A stretch of 25,076 bases of DNA, taken from positions 1-25,076 of IMG/VR virus record IMGVR_UViG_3300013120_000268, one strand, 5' to 3'. Positions 4,895-13,280 of this stretch are shown one piece after another. Under the pieces are notes generated by a model. That model saw nothing but the letters and a program-made list of their open reading frames with translations. It did not search any database and was not told the origin of the DNA. This DNA comes from a virus. How positions within the stretch are numbered: the first letter of the stretch is position 1; each line of letters starts with the position of its first letter. Position numbers and translations under genes: made by a program.

Positions 4895-5869
4895 CTATTT
4901 CCAGAACTTGTTGATCTCCCTCTTCTTTTTACCAAATTCTTTTTTAGATTTAACCACGTGTCTTTCTTTCACTTGTTCTCCAGTCATCCTCTCACTCCTT
5001 ATAGCAACAGCAGTCGTTGAATCCCACCACTCTAAATCTTCGTTAATCTTAAAATCGTGCCAGAATGAATTATTCCCCCAATCACACCAATACACATTTT
5101 TACAATCTTTTAATTGCTTAGCGTCTCTTTCTTTAGAAAGCGTAGCTTCTCCAATGTATAATGCTTTTTCAAAATCATTTACGTCTTTCAAATACAAGCA
5201 AGGAAATCCGTGTCCAAACTTTTGTGAAAATAATCCTGTTCCAATAAATGCGTACGCTTCGTAATACATGCTTCGGGTTAGTTTGTAATATTCAAATGTG
5301 CTTATTACAACTCCTGCTAAACTTTCACAATCATCTTTTTTAGTAGCTAAAACTAATTCGGGAGGAGTCCAGTTTTCTGCGTGTCTTTCTCCCCATTGAT
5401 TTTTGTCATAACTGTACGAATAGTTTTTTTGTACAGCTTTTAGTATTTTGTTAAAGCATGTCAAAGCCGTTTCATTTCCTTTTAGTTTAGCTTGTTTTAT
5501 TACTTTTTCTAAATAACTTGTTAAGCATAAGTGGCTTCCGCCTTTTTCTGGAGCTAGATAATATGATTTGTGTCCGTTTTTTTCTTTTGTCCATGTGTGG
5601 AAGCCACCTTTATATACTTTGTTTGTTTTCGTAAAGACCTGAGGCAAAACAGGAATAATATAACAATTATTAAAAGACTCTAACAATGCTTCGATTTCTC
5701 TATCTTTTCCCAAAATATCTTGTTTTAACTTATCTACTTGATTAGATTTTCGAGTTAGATTAGATTTTAAGTTAATTTCACGCACACGGACTACTGCTAA
5801 TTCATTACGTAACCTTAACAGTTCCGTTCTGGCCCCAGTAACCGCCCAAATTAACTCAATAAAATCCAT
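4895..5869 (-). CDS. Transglutaminase-like cysteine peptidase, endolysin candidate
   Basis: The 324-residue protein has an N-terminal coiled coil (residues 11-65) followed by a transglutaminase-like core. The nucleophile motif is KKDDCESLAG with Cys181, a downstream FGHGFP gives His220, and YIGEATLS supplies an acidic residue near 241, in the expected Cys-His-acid order. The archaeal virus pseudomurein endoisopeptidases PeiW and PeiP are known cysteine peptidases of this fold. This protein lacks obvious pseudomurein-binding repeats, so its substrate is unknown. It stands directly before five small membrane protein genes. The start ATG 5869 overlaps the previous stop as TAATG. Confidence 0.7.
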   Translation of the reverse strand: MDFIELIWAVTGARTELLRLRNELAVVRVREINLKSNLTRKSNQVDKLKQDILGKDREIEALLESFNNCYIIPVLPQVFTKTNKVYKGGFHTWTKEKNGHKSYYLAPEKGGSHLCLTSYLEKVIKQAKLKGNETALTCFNKILKAVQKNYSYSYDKNQWGERHAENWTPPELVLATKKDDCESLAGVVISTFEYYKLTRSMYYEAYAFIGTGLFSQKFGHGFPCLYLKDVNDFEKALYIGEATLSKERDAKQLKDCKNVYWCDWGNNSFWHDFKINEDLEWWDSTTAVAIRSERMTGEQVKERHVVKSKKEFGKKKREINKFWK

Positions 5870-6036
5870 TATTCAACCTGCTTAAATTTACTCCTTAAAC
5901 TAGCAAGCTCCGCTTTCTTTTTCGTAGAACTCTTTTTTGCCAAATCTAATTCTTCCACATCAGACTTAACCCTAGCCAGTCGTTTCAAATAATACTCTTT
6001 ACTTCTTACTATCTTCTTTGGTTTTGTTATTCCCAT
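5869..6036 (-). CDS. Small basic coiled-coil protein
   Basis: This encodes 55 residues from ATG 6036, preceded by AAGGGGG at about 7 nt. It overlaps the 3' end of the glycosyltransferase gene by 38 nt and ends in a TAATG overlap with the peptidase gene. It is lysine-rich with a helical heptad pattern (SDVEELDLAKKS, KKKAELASLRSKF). Its coupling to the peptidase, which begins with a coiled coil, suggests a partner or regulator; no family was recognised. Confidence 0.55.
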   Translation of the reverse strand: MGITKPKKIVRSKEYYLKRLARVKSDVEELDLAKKSSTKKKAELASLRSKFKQVE

Positions 6037-6955
6037 CAAAAAACCCCCTTAATTCTTTTAACCAAGCCAACGGAAACTCATTAACTCCCTTGTTCTTGTT
6101 AACATAATACGCATGATCATGAGGAATCCTATTCGGCTCAATTTCAACTCCTTCTCGAGCAACCAAATTCAGATGTTCCGCATAACCAAGATTTTTAGCA
6201 CTTGTAGCCCCCCAGAGCACAGCGGTAGGAACTGGACTCTGAAGTGCTGCACTTGCGTGATGCAAGAATGAATCACATGCAACTACTCCATCAACAAACG
6301 GTATAAGAGCAATTACCTTTCTAACATCTGGCATTTGCACTACCTTTGTTCCTTTAAACGCAACCTGAGGCACTTGTTTTCCATTATAATTAGCAGTAGA
6401 TTGAACGCTCAAAATAACATAGTCTTTTTCAAATTCACTAACAAACTTTCTAAAAAAACCAGTTCCAAAACTTCTATAAGTTTCATCAACCTTAACTTTG
6501 GGCTCGTTGTTTTCATTGGCTATTTGTATTCCGCCAGTTGATCCCCATGGTTGAATCATTAAGATCTTTTTCTTTTCTTTCTTTCGCATGTCATCAACAA
6601 AAGCTTTAGCTTCGTCTAATTCGTTTTGAGTTAAAACAATTTTAGGTTGTACAAATTCAACTTTGCCTTCAAGTTTTTTATTAAAAACACCAGATAAATG
6701 TTCCATTTCCTTATAATAAGCAATATCATTATACGGTTCGGGTTCTTGAAATATGCCTTTACTAATATAGTCTTCGTACAAGTATTCTTGACCGATCCTA
6801 TAAATCCTATTTACTCCAGTTAACCCATTGAATATTTGAGGAAAACTAGAAACTACATTAACTTTTTGCTTGTGTGATTGAGCATATTTGTCAATCACTC
6901 CTGTAGCAGCAATTACTCTTCCAATTCCCCCATCTATTTTAATATATTCTTCCAT
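5999..6955 (-). CDS. GT9-like (heptosyltransferase-type) glycosyltransferase
   Basis: The 318-residue protein has a GT-B layout typical of glycosyltransferase family 9. The N-terminal domain opens with GGIGRVIAATGVIDKYA. The C-terminal nucleotide-sugar domain starts at KKILMIQPWGSTGG and contains VVACDSFLHHASAALQSP followed by AVLWGATSAKNLGY, close to the family's D-S-xx-H-xA-A and phosphate-binding signature. It would transfer a sugar from a nucleotide donor. It lies between the Cys-rich virion protein and the peptidase, so it may glycosylate a tail protein or a host surface glycan. The ATG at 6955 follows GGTGATTTAA. Confidence 0.75.
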   Translation of the reverse strand: MEEYIKIDGGIGRVIAATGVIDKYAQSHKQKVNVVSSFPQIFNGLTGVNRIYRIGQEYLYEDYISKGIFQEPEPYNDIAYYKEMEHLSGVFNKKLEGKVEFVQPKIVLTQNELDEAKAFVDDMRKKEKKKILMIQPWGSTGGIQIANENNEPKVKVDETYRSFGTGFFRKFVSEFEKDYVILSVQSTANYNGKQVPQVAFKGTKVVQMPDVRKVIALIPFVDGVVACDSFLHHASAALQSPVPTAVLWGATSAKNLGYAEHLNLVAREGVEIEPNRIPHDHAYYVNKNKGVNEFPLAWLKELRGFFDGNNKTKEDSKK

Positions 6956-6980
6956 TTAAATCACCTACCATTTGATCTTA

Positions 6981-8549
6981 CTAAGCCTCACCCGCGAGCA
7001 AAGCATAAGATTTAATACAAGTATAATTGTCCGAACATTGAACTATTTCATACTTGTGACAACATACACAACAAGTCATAGGATACAAACAATTTAGAGG
7101 AACATCACATGCAATACAACTACCTGTAGTTGCGTTAACAACATTGTAAACTGCCGTTCCTATACCTGTTTGTTCATCAGTCAAATAAACAGTAGAAATT
7201 GGATTTTCGTACTGGGTTTCACAAACCATTATTTTTGTTTCCACTGCTCCACAATGCGCAAATATGTCACCATATTCAACAAGAGCGTAAGTATACTTAG
7301 TGTGATACGTTCCGCTTGTTGAGCCACACGTACTTATTAAAATATTTGGAAATCCTCCTGTTAAGTCTACTTGACAAACACACACCCCATTTTTATAAAA
7401 GTCCCAACAACAAGTTGCTCCATCTCTGCAATATTCATAACAATTTGTTACATTCATATTTGTTCCTGCACAATTAGAATTATCATGCGATGCAGTTATT
7501 GTGTAGCATGAAGTCGCCGTTCCTTCTGCACCAACATTACAATTACAAACATAACATCTTGCACAAAAACAAACATATACCTGGTTTGCTAAATCTAAAT
7601 TATTTGCACAAATACACGTTTCTGAACAAGCCAGCGCATTGGTGCCAACTGTTGTTTGTACATACGCACAATAATCTCCATAACAAGCACTTGCAGTTCC
7701 GAGCGCGCCTGGTGTTTCAACACAACAAGTTTGAAAACCACACCACGTGATCGTGTCTAAAACTACATTTGTGTAGTAACCATTTAAACCACTTGAGAAA
7801 TATTGGGAGGTTGTTTGTAGATCGTCACAATAATAATAATTTGCTTCAACAACACGAGATATTGTTCTCACACTAGCTGTGTTAGTATAAGCAAACACAT
7901 CAACACAAGTCGGTGGAAAAGCAGTTCTTGTTACTTGGCACTTGCATGTTCCATTACAATAAAAATCCCAGCAATTCGCACTGTCGCAAATATAACAATA
8001 ACAATTAGTCACATTCATAACCGTAACACTTTCACTAGAACCAAGCGTGCAAGAGATGTCACAACAAGCTAAATTATCTTCACTGCACGTAATTCCAATT
8101 CTTAAACAACCACATCCTCCACTAGGATCAGCACAATAACAACCAAAACAGGTCAAGCAATAACCAAACTCTTTTACTCTATCGTAACAAGTAGGCACAA
8201 AACTAGCCCACCCAATAGCACAATTAGTATCGGGGTTTCCTGAAGCATTTGTACAAACACAATAATCGCCAACGGCTGCTCCGCCACCCGAGGTACACGT
8301 ACCGACTCCATACAACCCTGTCGTATAACAAGATGGATCACATACGGTATCGTTCCAACCGTTAGAGTCTTGAAACATGTCAACGACCATGTAGTCGTGA
8401 GTAATATCTGTAACACCTTGGCAGTACTGCAGTTTTGCAATATTCATTGCATTTTCGACAGTAGCTTCTGCACTAGACATCCAAAAGTTGGCATGACATG
8501 CGCTCAAGGTCTGGCCATCACAGCCATTAGGATAAACGTAACTAGTCAT
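6981..8549 (-). CDS. Cysteine-saturated tail fibre/receptor-binding candidate
   Basis: The 522-residue protein contains about 62 cysteines (roughly 12%), far above every neighbour. They often alternate along predicted beta strands, as in YVCFCARCYVCNC (residues 325-337). Two copies of a beta-domain are visible near residues 178-206 and 365-394, sharing NVTNCY, CWDFY, NG and CQV; cysteines in one copy align with Lys, Glu or Val in the other. Several N-x-S/T sequons are present and there is no signal peptide. ATG 8549 overlaps the previous TGA with GAGGGTGA upstream. By position after the tail hub it is probably a virion surface protein with many disulfides or metal sites. Confidence 0.65.
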   Translation of the reverse strand: MTSYVYPNGCDGQTLSACHANFWMSSAEATVENAMNIAKLQYCQGVTDITHDYMVVDMFQDSNGWNDTVCDPSCYTTGLYGVGTCTSGGGAAVGDYCVCTNASGNPDTNCAIGWASFVPTCYDRVKEFGYCLTCFGCYCADPSGGCGCLRIGITCSEDNLACCDISCTLGSSESVTVMNVTNCYCYICDSANCWDFYCNGTCKCQVTRTAFPPTCVDVFAYTNTASVRTISRVVEANYYYCDDLQTTSQYFSSGLNGYYTNVVLDTITWCGFQTCCVETPGALGTASACYGDYCAYVQTTVGTNALACSETCICANNLDLANQVYVCFCARCYVCNCNVGAEGTATSCYTITASHDNSNCAGTNMNVTNCYEYCRDGATCCWDFYKNGVCVCQVDLTGGFPNILISTCGSTSGTYHTKYTYALVEYGDIFAHCGAVETKIMVCETQYENPISTVYLTDEQTGIGTAVYNVVNATTGSCIACDVPLNCLYPMTCCVCCHKYEIVQCSDNYTCIKSYALLAGEA

Positions 8550-8962
8550 GGATTCACCCTCTTATACGTAGTAGTTATGTATACTTGCACAACACTAGTC
8601 TTCGTAATCGCAGTACTAAAAACTTGTCGTCCACTCATCAACGGCGATCCGTCTGTATTAAAATCACCATACTCAATAATACTATTTCCATTAGCCTCTG
8701 TAGGCCCAATAAAGCCTTGAACACTTACTTTTTGATTAGACGTATCAAAACTTGGATAACCACCCACATAATCTTTGTAATCGCCTGCAGCCCCAGTCCA
8801 CCCCGTAATCGCAGTATCTAACGCAGTATCGTTTTCGGTAGGCGTAGTAGAACCTGTTCCAATCCCAAATCTCGAAGGAACCGTGTAATCAGGAGCCGAT
8901 TTAAAAGCCCTGTTCAAAATCGCATTAAATCCATTTTTAGTTAAAACTGCTCCAGAAGCCAT
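8546..8962 (-). CDS. Tail fibre/baseplate structural protein
   Basis: The 138-residue protein starts with MASGAVLTKNG. It shows a pattern seen in phage tail-tip proteins: FGIGTGSTTPTENDTAL near residue 35, then FNTDGSPLMSGRQVFSTAITKT and a final TTYKRV strand. The start at 8962 is chosen because the TATA core is centred 27.5 nt upstream, matching the other two leaderless promoters; an in-frame ATG at 8974 would lie upstream of the expected TSS. It opens the tail-fibre/egress transcript and overlaps the Cys-rich gene by 4 nt, so it may be that protein's attachment base. Confidence 0.7.
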   Translation of the reverse strand: MASGAVLTKNGFNAILNRAFKSAPDYTVPSRFGIGTGSTTPTENDTALDTAITGWTGAAGDYKDYVGGYPSFDTSNQKVSVQGFIGPTEANGNSIIEYGDFNTDGSPLMSGRQVFSTAITKTSVVQVYITTTYKRVNP

Positions 8963-8985
8963 ACACACCACCATATTTATTCTAC

Positions 8986-8998
8986 TATATAAACCTTA
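8986..8998 (-). promoter_or_regulatory. Structural-class promoter overlapping a stop codon (tail-fibre/egress)
   Basis: The minus strand reads GGTAAGGTTTATATAGTAG. The TAA inside the BRE-like GTAAGG is the stop codon of the tail hub gene (8996-8998). The TATA core centre is 27.5 nt from the ATG at 8962, implying a leaderless mRNA. The same design recurs at 14828-14841 and 20976-20988. Confidence 0.75.
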
Positions 8999-11074
8999 CC
9001 ACGTTTCAGTCGTTGTGCTATAAGTAGTAACTCTATCCCCCAATCCATTCAAACCAATTTTATCAGACTCATTACAAGTCAAATAATCAAAAGTCACACT
9101 TCCCGAATCTGTTACTGCACAAGTTACCCTTAACGTTGTTACACTAGTCCAATCAAGAGTACCACTCGTATTACTAGGATCGTCTAAATCAAACAATACG
9201 TACGTTCTACCATCACTTAGAGCAAAAGACGTGTCAACGTATTCTTTCTGCGCAAAATGCTCTCCTGTAAATTCTTGATAATTAGTACCATCACTAATTC
9301 TAAGCGTAATACTACTTACTTTATCTTCATCTGTTGTGTACACCCAAAGCCCTACCGTTCCTTTAGTTGCCGCTCCACTAGCACTTCCGCTAGCATTACT
9401 CATGTCATAACTCAAGCCAGTTTGCTCCATGTACGGACTGCCTGTGGCAACCCAACCAAAACTAACTCCTTGAGTACCAATCCAAAAATGTCCTACAGTA
9501 GAATCATTTCCAAGAGTAGCATTAGTTCCAGTCCAATTAGTATGATCTTCCATTTCTTCTAAAATAAAAGCTTCAGAATCTACTGCTCCGCTATGTAAAA
9601 TTCCATTATCATAATGACTCGTATCTCCTAAAGTAAAACCATCGTTAATCAATTCTAATCCAATATCTGTAGTATCAGGCAAAACATTAAATTCTACATC
9701 AACACTTTCTATTTCAGTAACTGCTACTCCACTAGAACTCAAAGATTGTTCAAGTCTTTTTACTCTTTCCAAAACATTAGCTTGATACTCATCAATCGTA
9801 AACTGTTTATCACCAACCTCAATTTCTGTAATATTTTCAGGCCAATAATCTCTAGTTTTATAAATAGTAAAATCTTGATCAATAGTCGGTTGCGAAACAC
9901 TATCAACTACCCTGATCTGTTGTCCTACTCGCAAGCCAAGTGAATTGGTCCACAAAACAGTTAACTTAGCAGACTTAAACGGATTCGCATATTTAGCAAG
10001 AATATTTTCTCCTCTTTTCCAAGCATCATCTAAAGAGTCAACATCAGTAAATCCAACTGTTTTTTCATACGTACCATATTGTGATATGCTTGCACTGTTC
10101 TTTAACCTTACTGGAATCGGAGCAATATACGAATATTCAACAAGAATATTGTTCGTTGCGCTTGCAGGCGTAAATGTAATAAATTCAATTTTTTTTCTTT
10201 CTCTATCAACTTCTACTGTGTGAGTTCCTGTAGCATCTTTAACATCAATAGTTTCAGCATCTGCTTGAGTTCTTGCAGTAGTACTAAAATTAGTACTCGC
10301 ATCATAAAACACCGCAAGATCTTGAGGAATATTAGTTAAATCAAATTCTGTTTCACTAGCATCTCCACTAAACAATTCAAACGTTTGCACTAACTGATTA
10401 GCTCCCTCAACACGCACAATATTAATCATTTCAGATTTATCAAATTCCCAAGTTGGAATCTTAACAACGTTTCCTCCAACTGTTAAGGTATTCGAATTAA
10501 CAGTATAATTCTTAGGCTCAAAATAAACATAATCTGTATCTGCTCGATAATAAAAAACCCAATTCAACGTCTCCGCAAGCTTCTTACAACGCTCAAACGG
10601 GTCTGCATGATTACACACAAACTTGGACAAAACTACATCTGTTCCTGAGTCTTGTACGGTCGCTCCACTATTCGTGTCAAGACCACCATAAGTTTCAACA
10701 ATATCAATAAAGATATCAGAGATCTTTCCATCAGGATAACTAGGATCACTCGGCACGTTTTTGTCATATACCTGCGTAACTTCCAAATCAATTAGTTTAG
10801 CTAATTCATCTTTACAAGTAACACGCATTACTCCGTTTTCTTCTTTATAATCATCGATCTGCCCTTTAAACACAAGTGTAGTAGGCGGGGTACTCGAATC
10901 TAAATAAACTTCTACCGCTACTCCAGGCTCAATAGTTACAACATCGTTTACTTGTTGAGCAAACTCCATTTCGTAGACTGCAACACTATACCCGTAAGTC
11001 TCTGTTTTCACACATTTCTTCAAGTAACTTGTTACATCATTAGAATCAAATTCTACTTTAATATTCTTCGCCAT
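8996..11074 (-). CDS. Tail hub / baseplate protein with C-terminal jelly-roll
   Basis: The 692-residue protein begins with a gp27/GpD-like hub pattern: a short strand-rich domain (residues 1-90), then ISDIFIDIVETYGGL and DPFERCKKLAETLNWVFYYRADTDYVYFEP, typical of phage tail hub proteins. Residues about 225-320 are an inserted beta domain (LFSGDASETEFDLTN to ILVEYSYIAP). A linker helix (VLERVKRLEQSL) leads to a C-terminal region (about 500-680) that looks like a carbohydrate-binding jelly-roll (GVSFGWVATGS, DGRTYVLFDLDD, VTTLRVTCAV). It should form the tail tip and contact the host glycan. The gene ends inside a promoter. Confidence 0.75.
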   Translation of the reverse strand: MAKNIKVEFDSNDVTSYLKKCVKTETYGYSVAVYEMEFAQQVNDVVTIEPGVAVEVYLDSSTPPTTLVFKGQIDDYKEENGVMRVTCKDELAKLIDLEVTQVYDKNVPSDPSYPDGKISDIFIDIVETYGGLDTNSGATVQDSGTDVVLSKFVCNHADPFERCKKLAETLNWVFYYRADTDYVYFEPKNYTVNSNTLTVGGNVVKIPTWEFDKSEMINIVRVEGANQLVQTFELFSGDASETEFDLTNIPQDLAVFYDASTNFSTTARTQADAETIDVKDATGTHTVEVDRERKKIEFITFTPASATNNILVEYSYIAPIPVRLKNSASISQYGTYEKTVGFTDVDSLDDAWKRGENILAKYANPFKSAKLTVLWTNSLGLRVGQQIRVVDSVSQPTIDQDFTIYKTRDYWPENITEIEVGDKQFTIDEYQANVLERVKRLEQSLSSSGVAVTEIESVDVEFNVLPDTTDIGLELINDGFTLGDTSHYDNGILHSGAVDSEAFILEEMEDHTNWTGTNATLGNDSTVGHFWIGTQGVSFGWVATGSPYMEQTGLSYDMSNASGSASGAATKGTVGLWVYTTDEDKVSSITLRISDGTNYQEFTGEHFAQKEYVDTSFALSDGRTYVLFDLDDPSNTSGTLDWTSVTTLRVTCAVTDSGSVTFDYLTCNESDKIGLNGLGDRVTTYSTTTETW

Positions 11075-11076
11075 TT

Positions 11077-11562
11077 CTAAACACTTGTTGAACCATTACA
11101 TTCAATCATACTAATCGAATATCGAAGACCTTGTGTGTTTCCAGCTTCTCCATCAACACTAACATCCAATATGTAAACTACAATACCTGAATTGACTCCA
11201 CGATTCCTATTGTATAATTCTGAAAGATAATTATATCCTCCTCCGCTGTTATACCCATTCGTTCCTTGTGCTCCGTTAATCAAAGTATCTGTTCCGAGAC
11301 CTACCAAATCATCCGCGTATTTGTACAAGTCTGAAACATCACTAGCTGTGACAACACCTTCAATTGTAATATTTCTACTAGCACCCATCAGATCCATTAT
11401 AATTCTTTGATCTGAATCTTGAGTAGGAATGGGAAATTCTATTAAATTACTAGCTTTGCTAACCGTTTCCGATCGAACACCATACAAAGTTAAAGTACTC
11501 GTTCCGCTGCTTGCAAAAGTTTTTCCACTTCCTCCTTCTAAAGTAGGATTAGTTACCGTCAT
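11077..11562 (-). CDS. Baseplate / distal tail protein
   Basis: This encodes 161 residues from ATG 11562, which has AAAGGTGG 5 nt upstream; a GTG at 11571 is less suited. The protein is beta-rich with LTLYGVRSETVSKASNLIEFPIPTQ split around residue 30 and ASRNITIEGVV near residue 65, a pattern found in small distal-tail or tube-capping proteins between tape measure and hub genes. Positional evidence is strong (tape measure, small protein, this gene, hub), but family assignment is tentative. It overlaps the preceding gene by 14 nt. Confidence 0.65.
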   Translation of the reverse strand: MTVTNPTLEGGSGKTFASSGTSTLTLYGVRSETVSKASNLIEFPIPTQDSDQRIIMDLMGASRNITIEGVVTASDVSDLYKYADDLVGLGTDTLINGAQGTNGYNSGGGYNYLSELYNRNRGVNSGIVVYILDVSVDGEAGNTQGLRYSISMIECNGSTSV

Positions 11563-11752
11563 TCTTACCACCTTTTTCTAAAATACTAACTAGTTTAATT
11601 AAACTATCTCTAATCTCTTTCAGCAATTCTTTATTTTCTTTATCGCTTTCTGCCAACTGATTCAAACCGTACTGAATCGTGTTTATTTTTATCCCGTATG
11701 TTGAAAACTTATTTTTCATATCTTTTAATTCTTTTTCAAACTCTTCATGCAT
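11549..11752 (-). CDS. Small coiled-coil tail-module protein
   Basis: This encodes 67 residues from ATG 11752, with GGTGG 5 nt upstream; a longer reading from 11767 is possible. It is almost wholly helical (HEEFEKELKDMKNKF, LAESDKENKELLKEIRDSLIKL) with heptad hydrophobics. The start overlaps the end of the tape-measure gene. Small coiled-coil proteins at this position in siphoviruses are usually tail-tip or assembly factors; no family was recognised. Confidence 0.6.
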   Translation of the reverse strand: MHEEFEKELKDMKNKFSTYGIKINTIQYGLNQLAESDKENKELLKEIRDSLIKLVSILEKGGKNDGN

Positions 11753-13076
11753 AGAAACCACCAACATAACTTAGTCTGTCTCTTAAAGACTTAGCCATCG
11801 CTCTGTTATTTTCTTCAAACAATTTCTTTAATCTAGTCGCATCTGCACCAGCATCAACATTGTACGTATTGCTGACATTAACCACTGTGCCTCTGTTTGC
11901 TCCGCCAATATTAGCAGGGTTCTTAACTCCAATAATCGTATCATCTGAACTAAACGAAGTTACTTGTCCACCAGGACGCATAACAAAGTCTTGACCAGTA
12001 AACGCACCCGTAACAAATCCAGCGATTCCTCCAACGAGTCGTTGTCCAGCACTAACTGCACTATTTATTGCATCCAACCCAGATTGTAACGCACCAGCAA
12101 TACTTTGAATAGTATTAAAAATTATGTTCCATACTGCGCCAAACACATCCTCAGCCATAAAATCAATAGTGTCTGCAATTTGTTTCCAAATAGGATTGAA
12201 GAACACATCTTGAACTAATATATTCAATCCTTCTTGTGCTTGTTCAATAAACAAAGTCCATTGAACTAATAACGCATCATAAATCGCTGTCAAAGCATCT
12301 CCGAGAATAGTCTGCAAATTTGTTGGAAATTCCGTTCCAAAGTAAGCATTTATAGTCGCTAATAACATTTCAAACGGAATACCAAAAAATCCAAGAGGAT
12401 CAGTAAACATTTGTAAACTCAACAAACCATCTATAAAAGCTTGATATTTATCAGCTACTACTTGTAAATTGTCTAAGATTTTAATATTTTCTTGATATTG
12501 CGCATCAGTAATATCCCCCGCATCCTTCATTACATCTAGAGCGCTCCTAACATCTGCAATAGCTTGGTCCATACCTTCAGTAACGACTTCACCAGGCGTG
12601 CCTCCACCTAAAAAGAAATCTAAAATGTCTCCTAAAATCTTTGCGGTATTAATAATAGATTTAACAACTTCACCAAGAACGGGCGCTAGCCTCTTAATAA
12701 ACGGAGCCAACAGTAATAAGAAGAATACAACCAATACTTTAGACAATAACTTGATAATCGGGCCCACCGCTTCAAAGAAAGCACTCACAACAAACTGTAA
12801 CGCAACAAGCGCTAATACTGCCCCAGCAATCACACCCAGTAAACCAATGATTCCACCAGCGCCACCGCCAACTCCGCCCGCACCAGCAGCAGCTCCTGCT
12901 CCTTCGCCTATACCAGTAATACCTTTTAAAGATTCGCCAACTTTTCCAAGAACGTCCTTTAAATCTAATCCTTTAAATTTTTCTTGAAATTCATTAACAA
13001 AACCTTCAGCGCTTTTCTTCATACTAGCTTCGGTTGGAATCAACTCAACATAAACCTTTACGTCACCTTCTGGCAT
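11745..13076 (-). CDS. Tail tape measure protein (short)
   Basis: The 443-residue protein has a Gly/Ala-rich segment (residues 58-80) and long hydrophobic helices (about 77-130, with VVFFLLLLAPF). Helical repeats follow, and near the C-terminus comes FVMRPGGQVTSFSSDDTIIG (about residues 355-374), a signature common to tape measure proteins. It lies directly after the two chaperone frames, the conserved position. At about 1.5 angstrom per residue the tail would be only about 65 nm long. ATG 13076 overlaps the upstream gene. Confidence 0.85.
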   Translation of the reverse strand: MPEGDVKVYVELIPTEASMKKSAEGFVNEFQEKFKGLDLKDVLGKVGESLKGITGIGEGAGAAAGAGGVGGGAGGIIGLLGVIAGAVLALVALQFVVSAFFEAVGPIIKLLSKVLVVFFLLLLAPFIKRLAPVLGEVVKSIINTAKILGDILDFFLGGGTPGEVVTEGMDQAIADVRSALDVMKDAGDITDAQYQENIKILDNLQVVADKYQAFIDGLLSLQMFTDPLGFFGIPFEMLLATINAYFGTEFPTNLQTILGDALTAIYDALLVQWTLFIEQAQEGLNILVQDVFFNPIWKQIADTIDFMAEDVFGAVWNIIFNTIQSIAGALQSGLDAINSAVSAGQRLVGGIAGFVTGAFTGQDFVMRPGGQVTSFSSDDTIIGVKNPANIGGANRGTVVNVSNTYNVDAGADATRLKKLFEENNRAMAKSLRDRLSYVGGFYA

Positions 13077-13275
13077 TCTTCATCATCTCTTTCTCCGCTT
13101 CTGATTTAGCATCTAGTATTGTTCCAAGTCCTTCTAACAAAACAACATCCATTTTGTCTACTTGTTCAGGAGTCCATCCAAAAGCATCAGCATAACGATA
13201 ATAACTCAAATATTCTATAGTCTCATTATCCCGAGTACTTATTGGAAAACTCTTTGCAATATTTAGCCTAATCAT
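13063..13275 (-). CDS. Tail assembly chaperone, downstream frame (gpT-like)
   Basis: This is a 70-residue frame with an LSYYRYADAFGWTPEQVDKMD segment, the usual small helical part of the second tail chaperone ORF. Its ATG at 13275 directly abuts AGGAG with no spacer, so independent initiation should be poor. The frame is open upstream and is in the -1 frame relative to the gene before it. It is therefore probably made as a frameshift extension (about 191 residues in total) that recruits the tape measure and tail tube subunits. Confidence 0.7.
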   Translation of the reverse strand: MIRLNIAKSFPISTRDNETIEYLSYYRYADAFGWTPEQVDKMDVVLLEGLGTILDAKSEAEKEMMKNARR

Positions 13276-13280
13276 CTCCT

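Noticed and set aside
5606-5616. Plus-strand TTTATATA
   Set aside because: It lies inside the peptidase coding sequence with no plus-strand gene downstream; chance in AT-rich DNA.
8174-8440. Alternative minus frame inside the Cys-rich gene
   Set aside because: It has no ribosome site and no repeats; the Cys-rich frame has the internal domain repeats, coupled start and full-length continuity.
6981-8549. Multihaem cytochrome reading of the Cys-rich protein
   Set aside because: Only one CxxCH is evident (CVCCH near the C-terminus); the Cys pattern is strand-alternating, not haem-binding.
6981-8549. Diversity-generating retroelement target
   Set aside because: No reverse transcriptase or template repeat is visible in the window, and Cys enrichment is not the A-driven pattern of such targets.
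12598-12987. Plus-strand ORF rich in Pro, Ala and Ser
   Set aside because: It mirrors the Gly/Ala-rich segment of the tape measure gene on the other strand, whose identity is clear.
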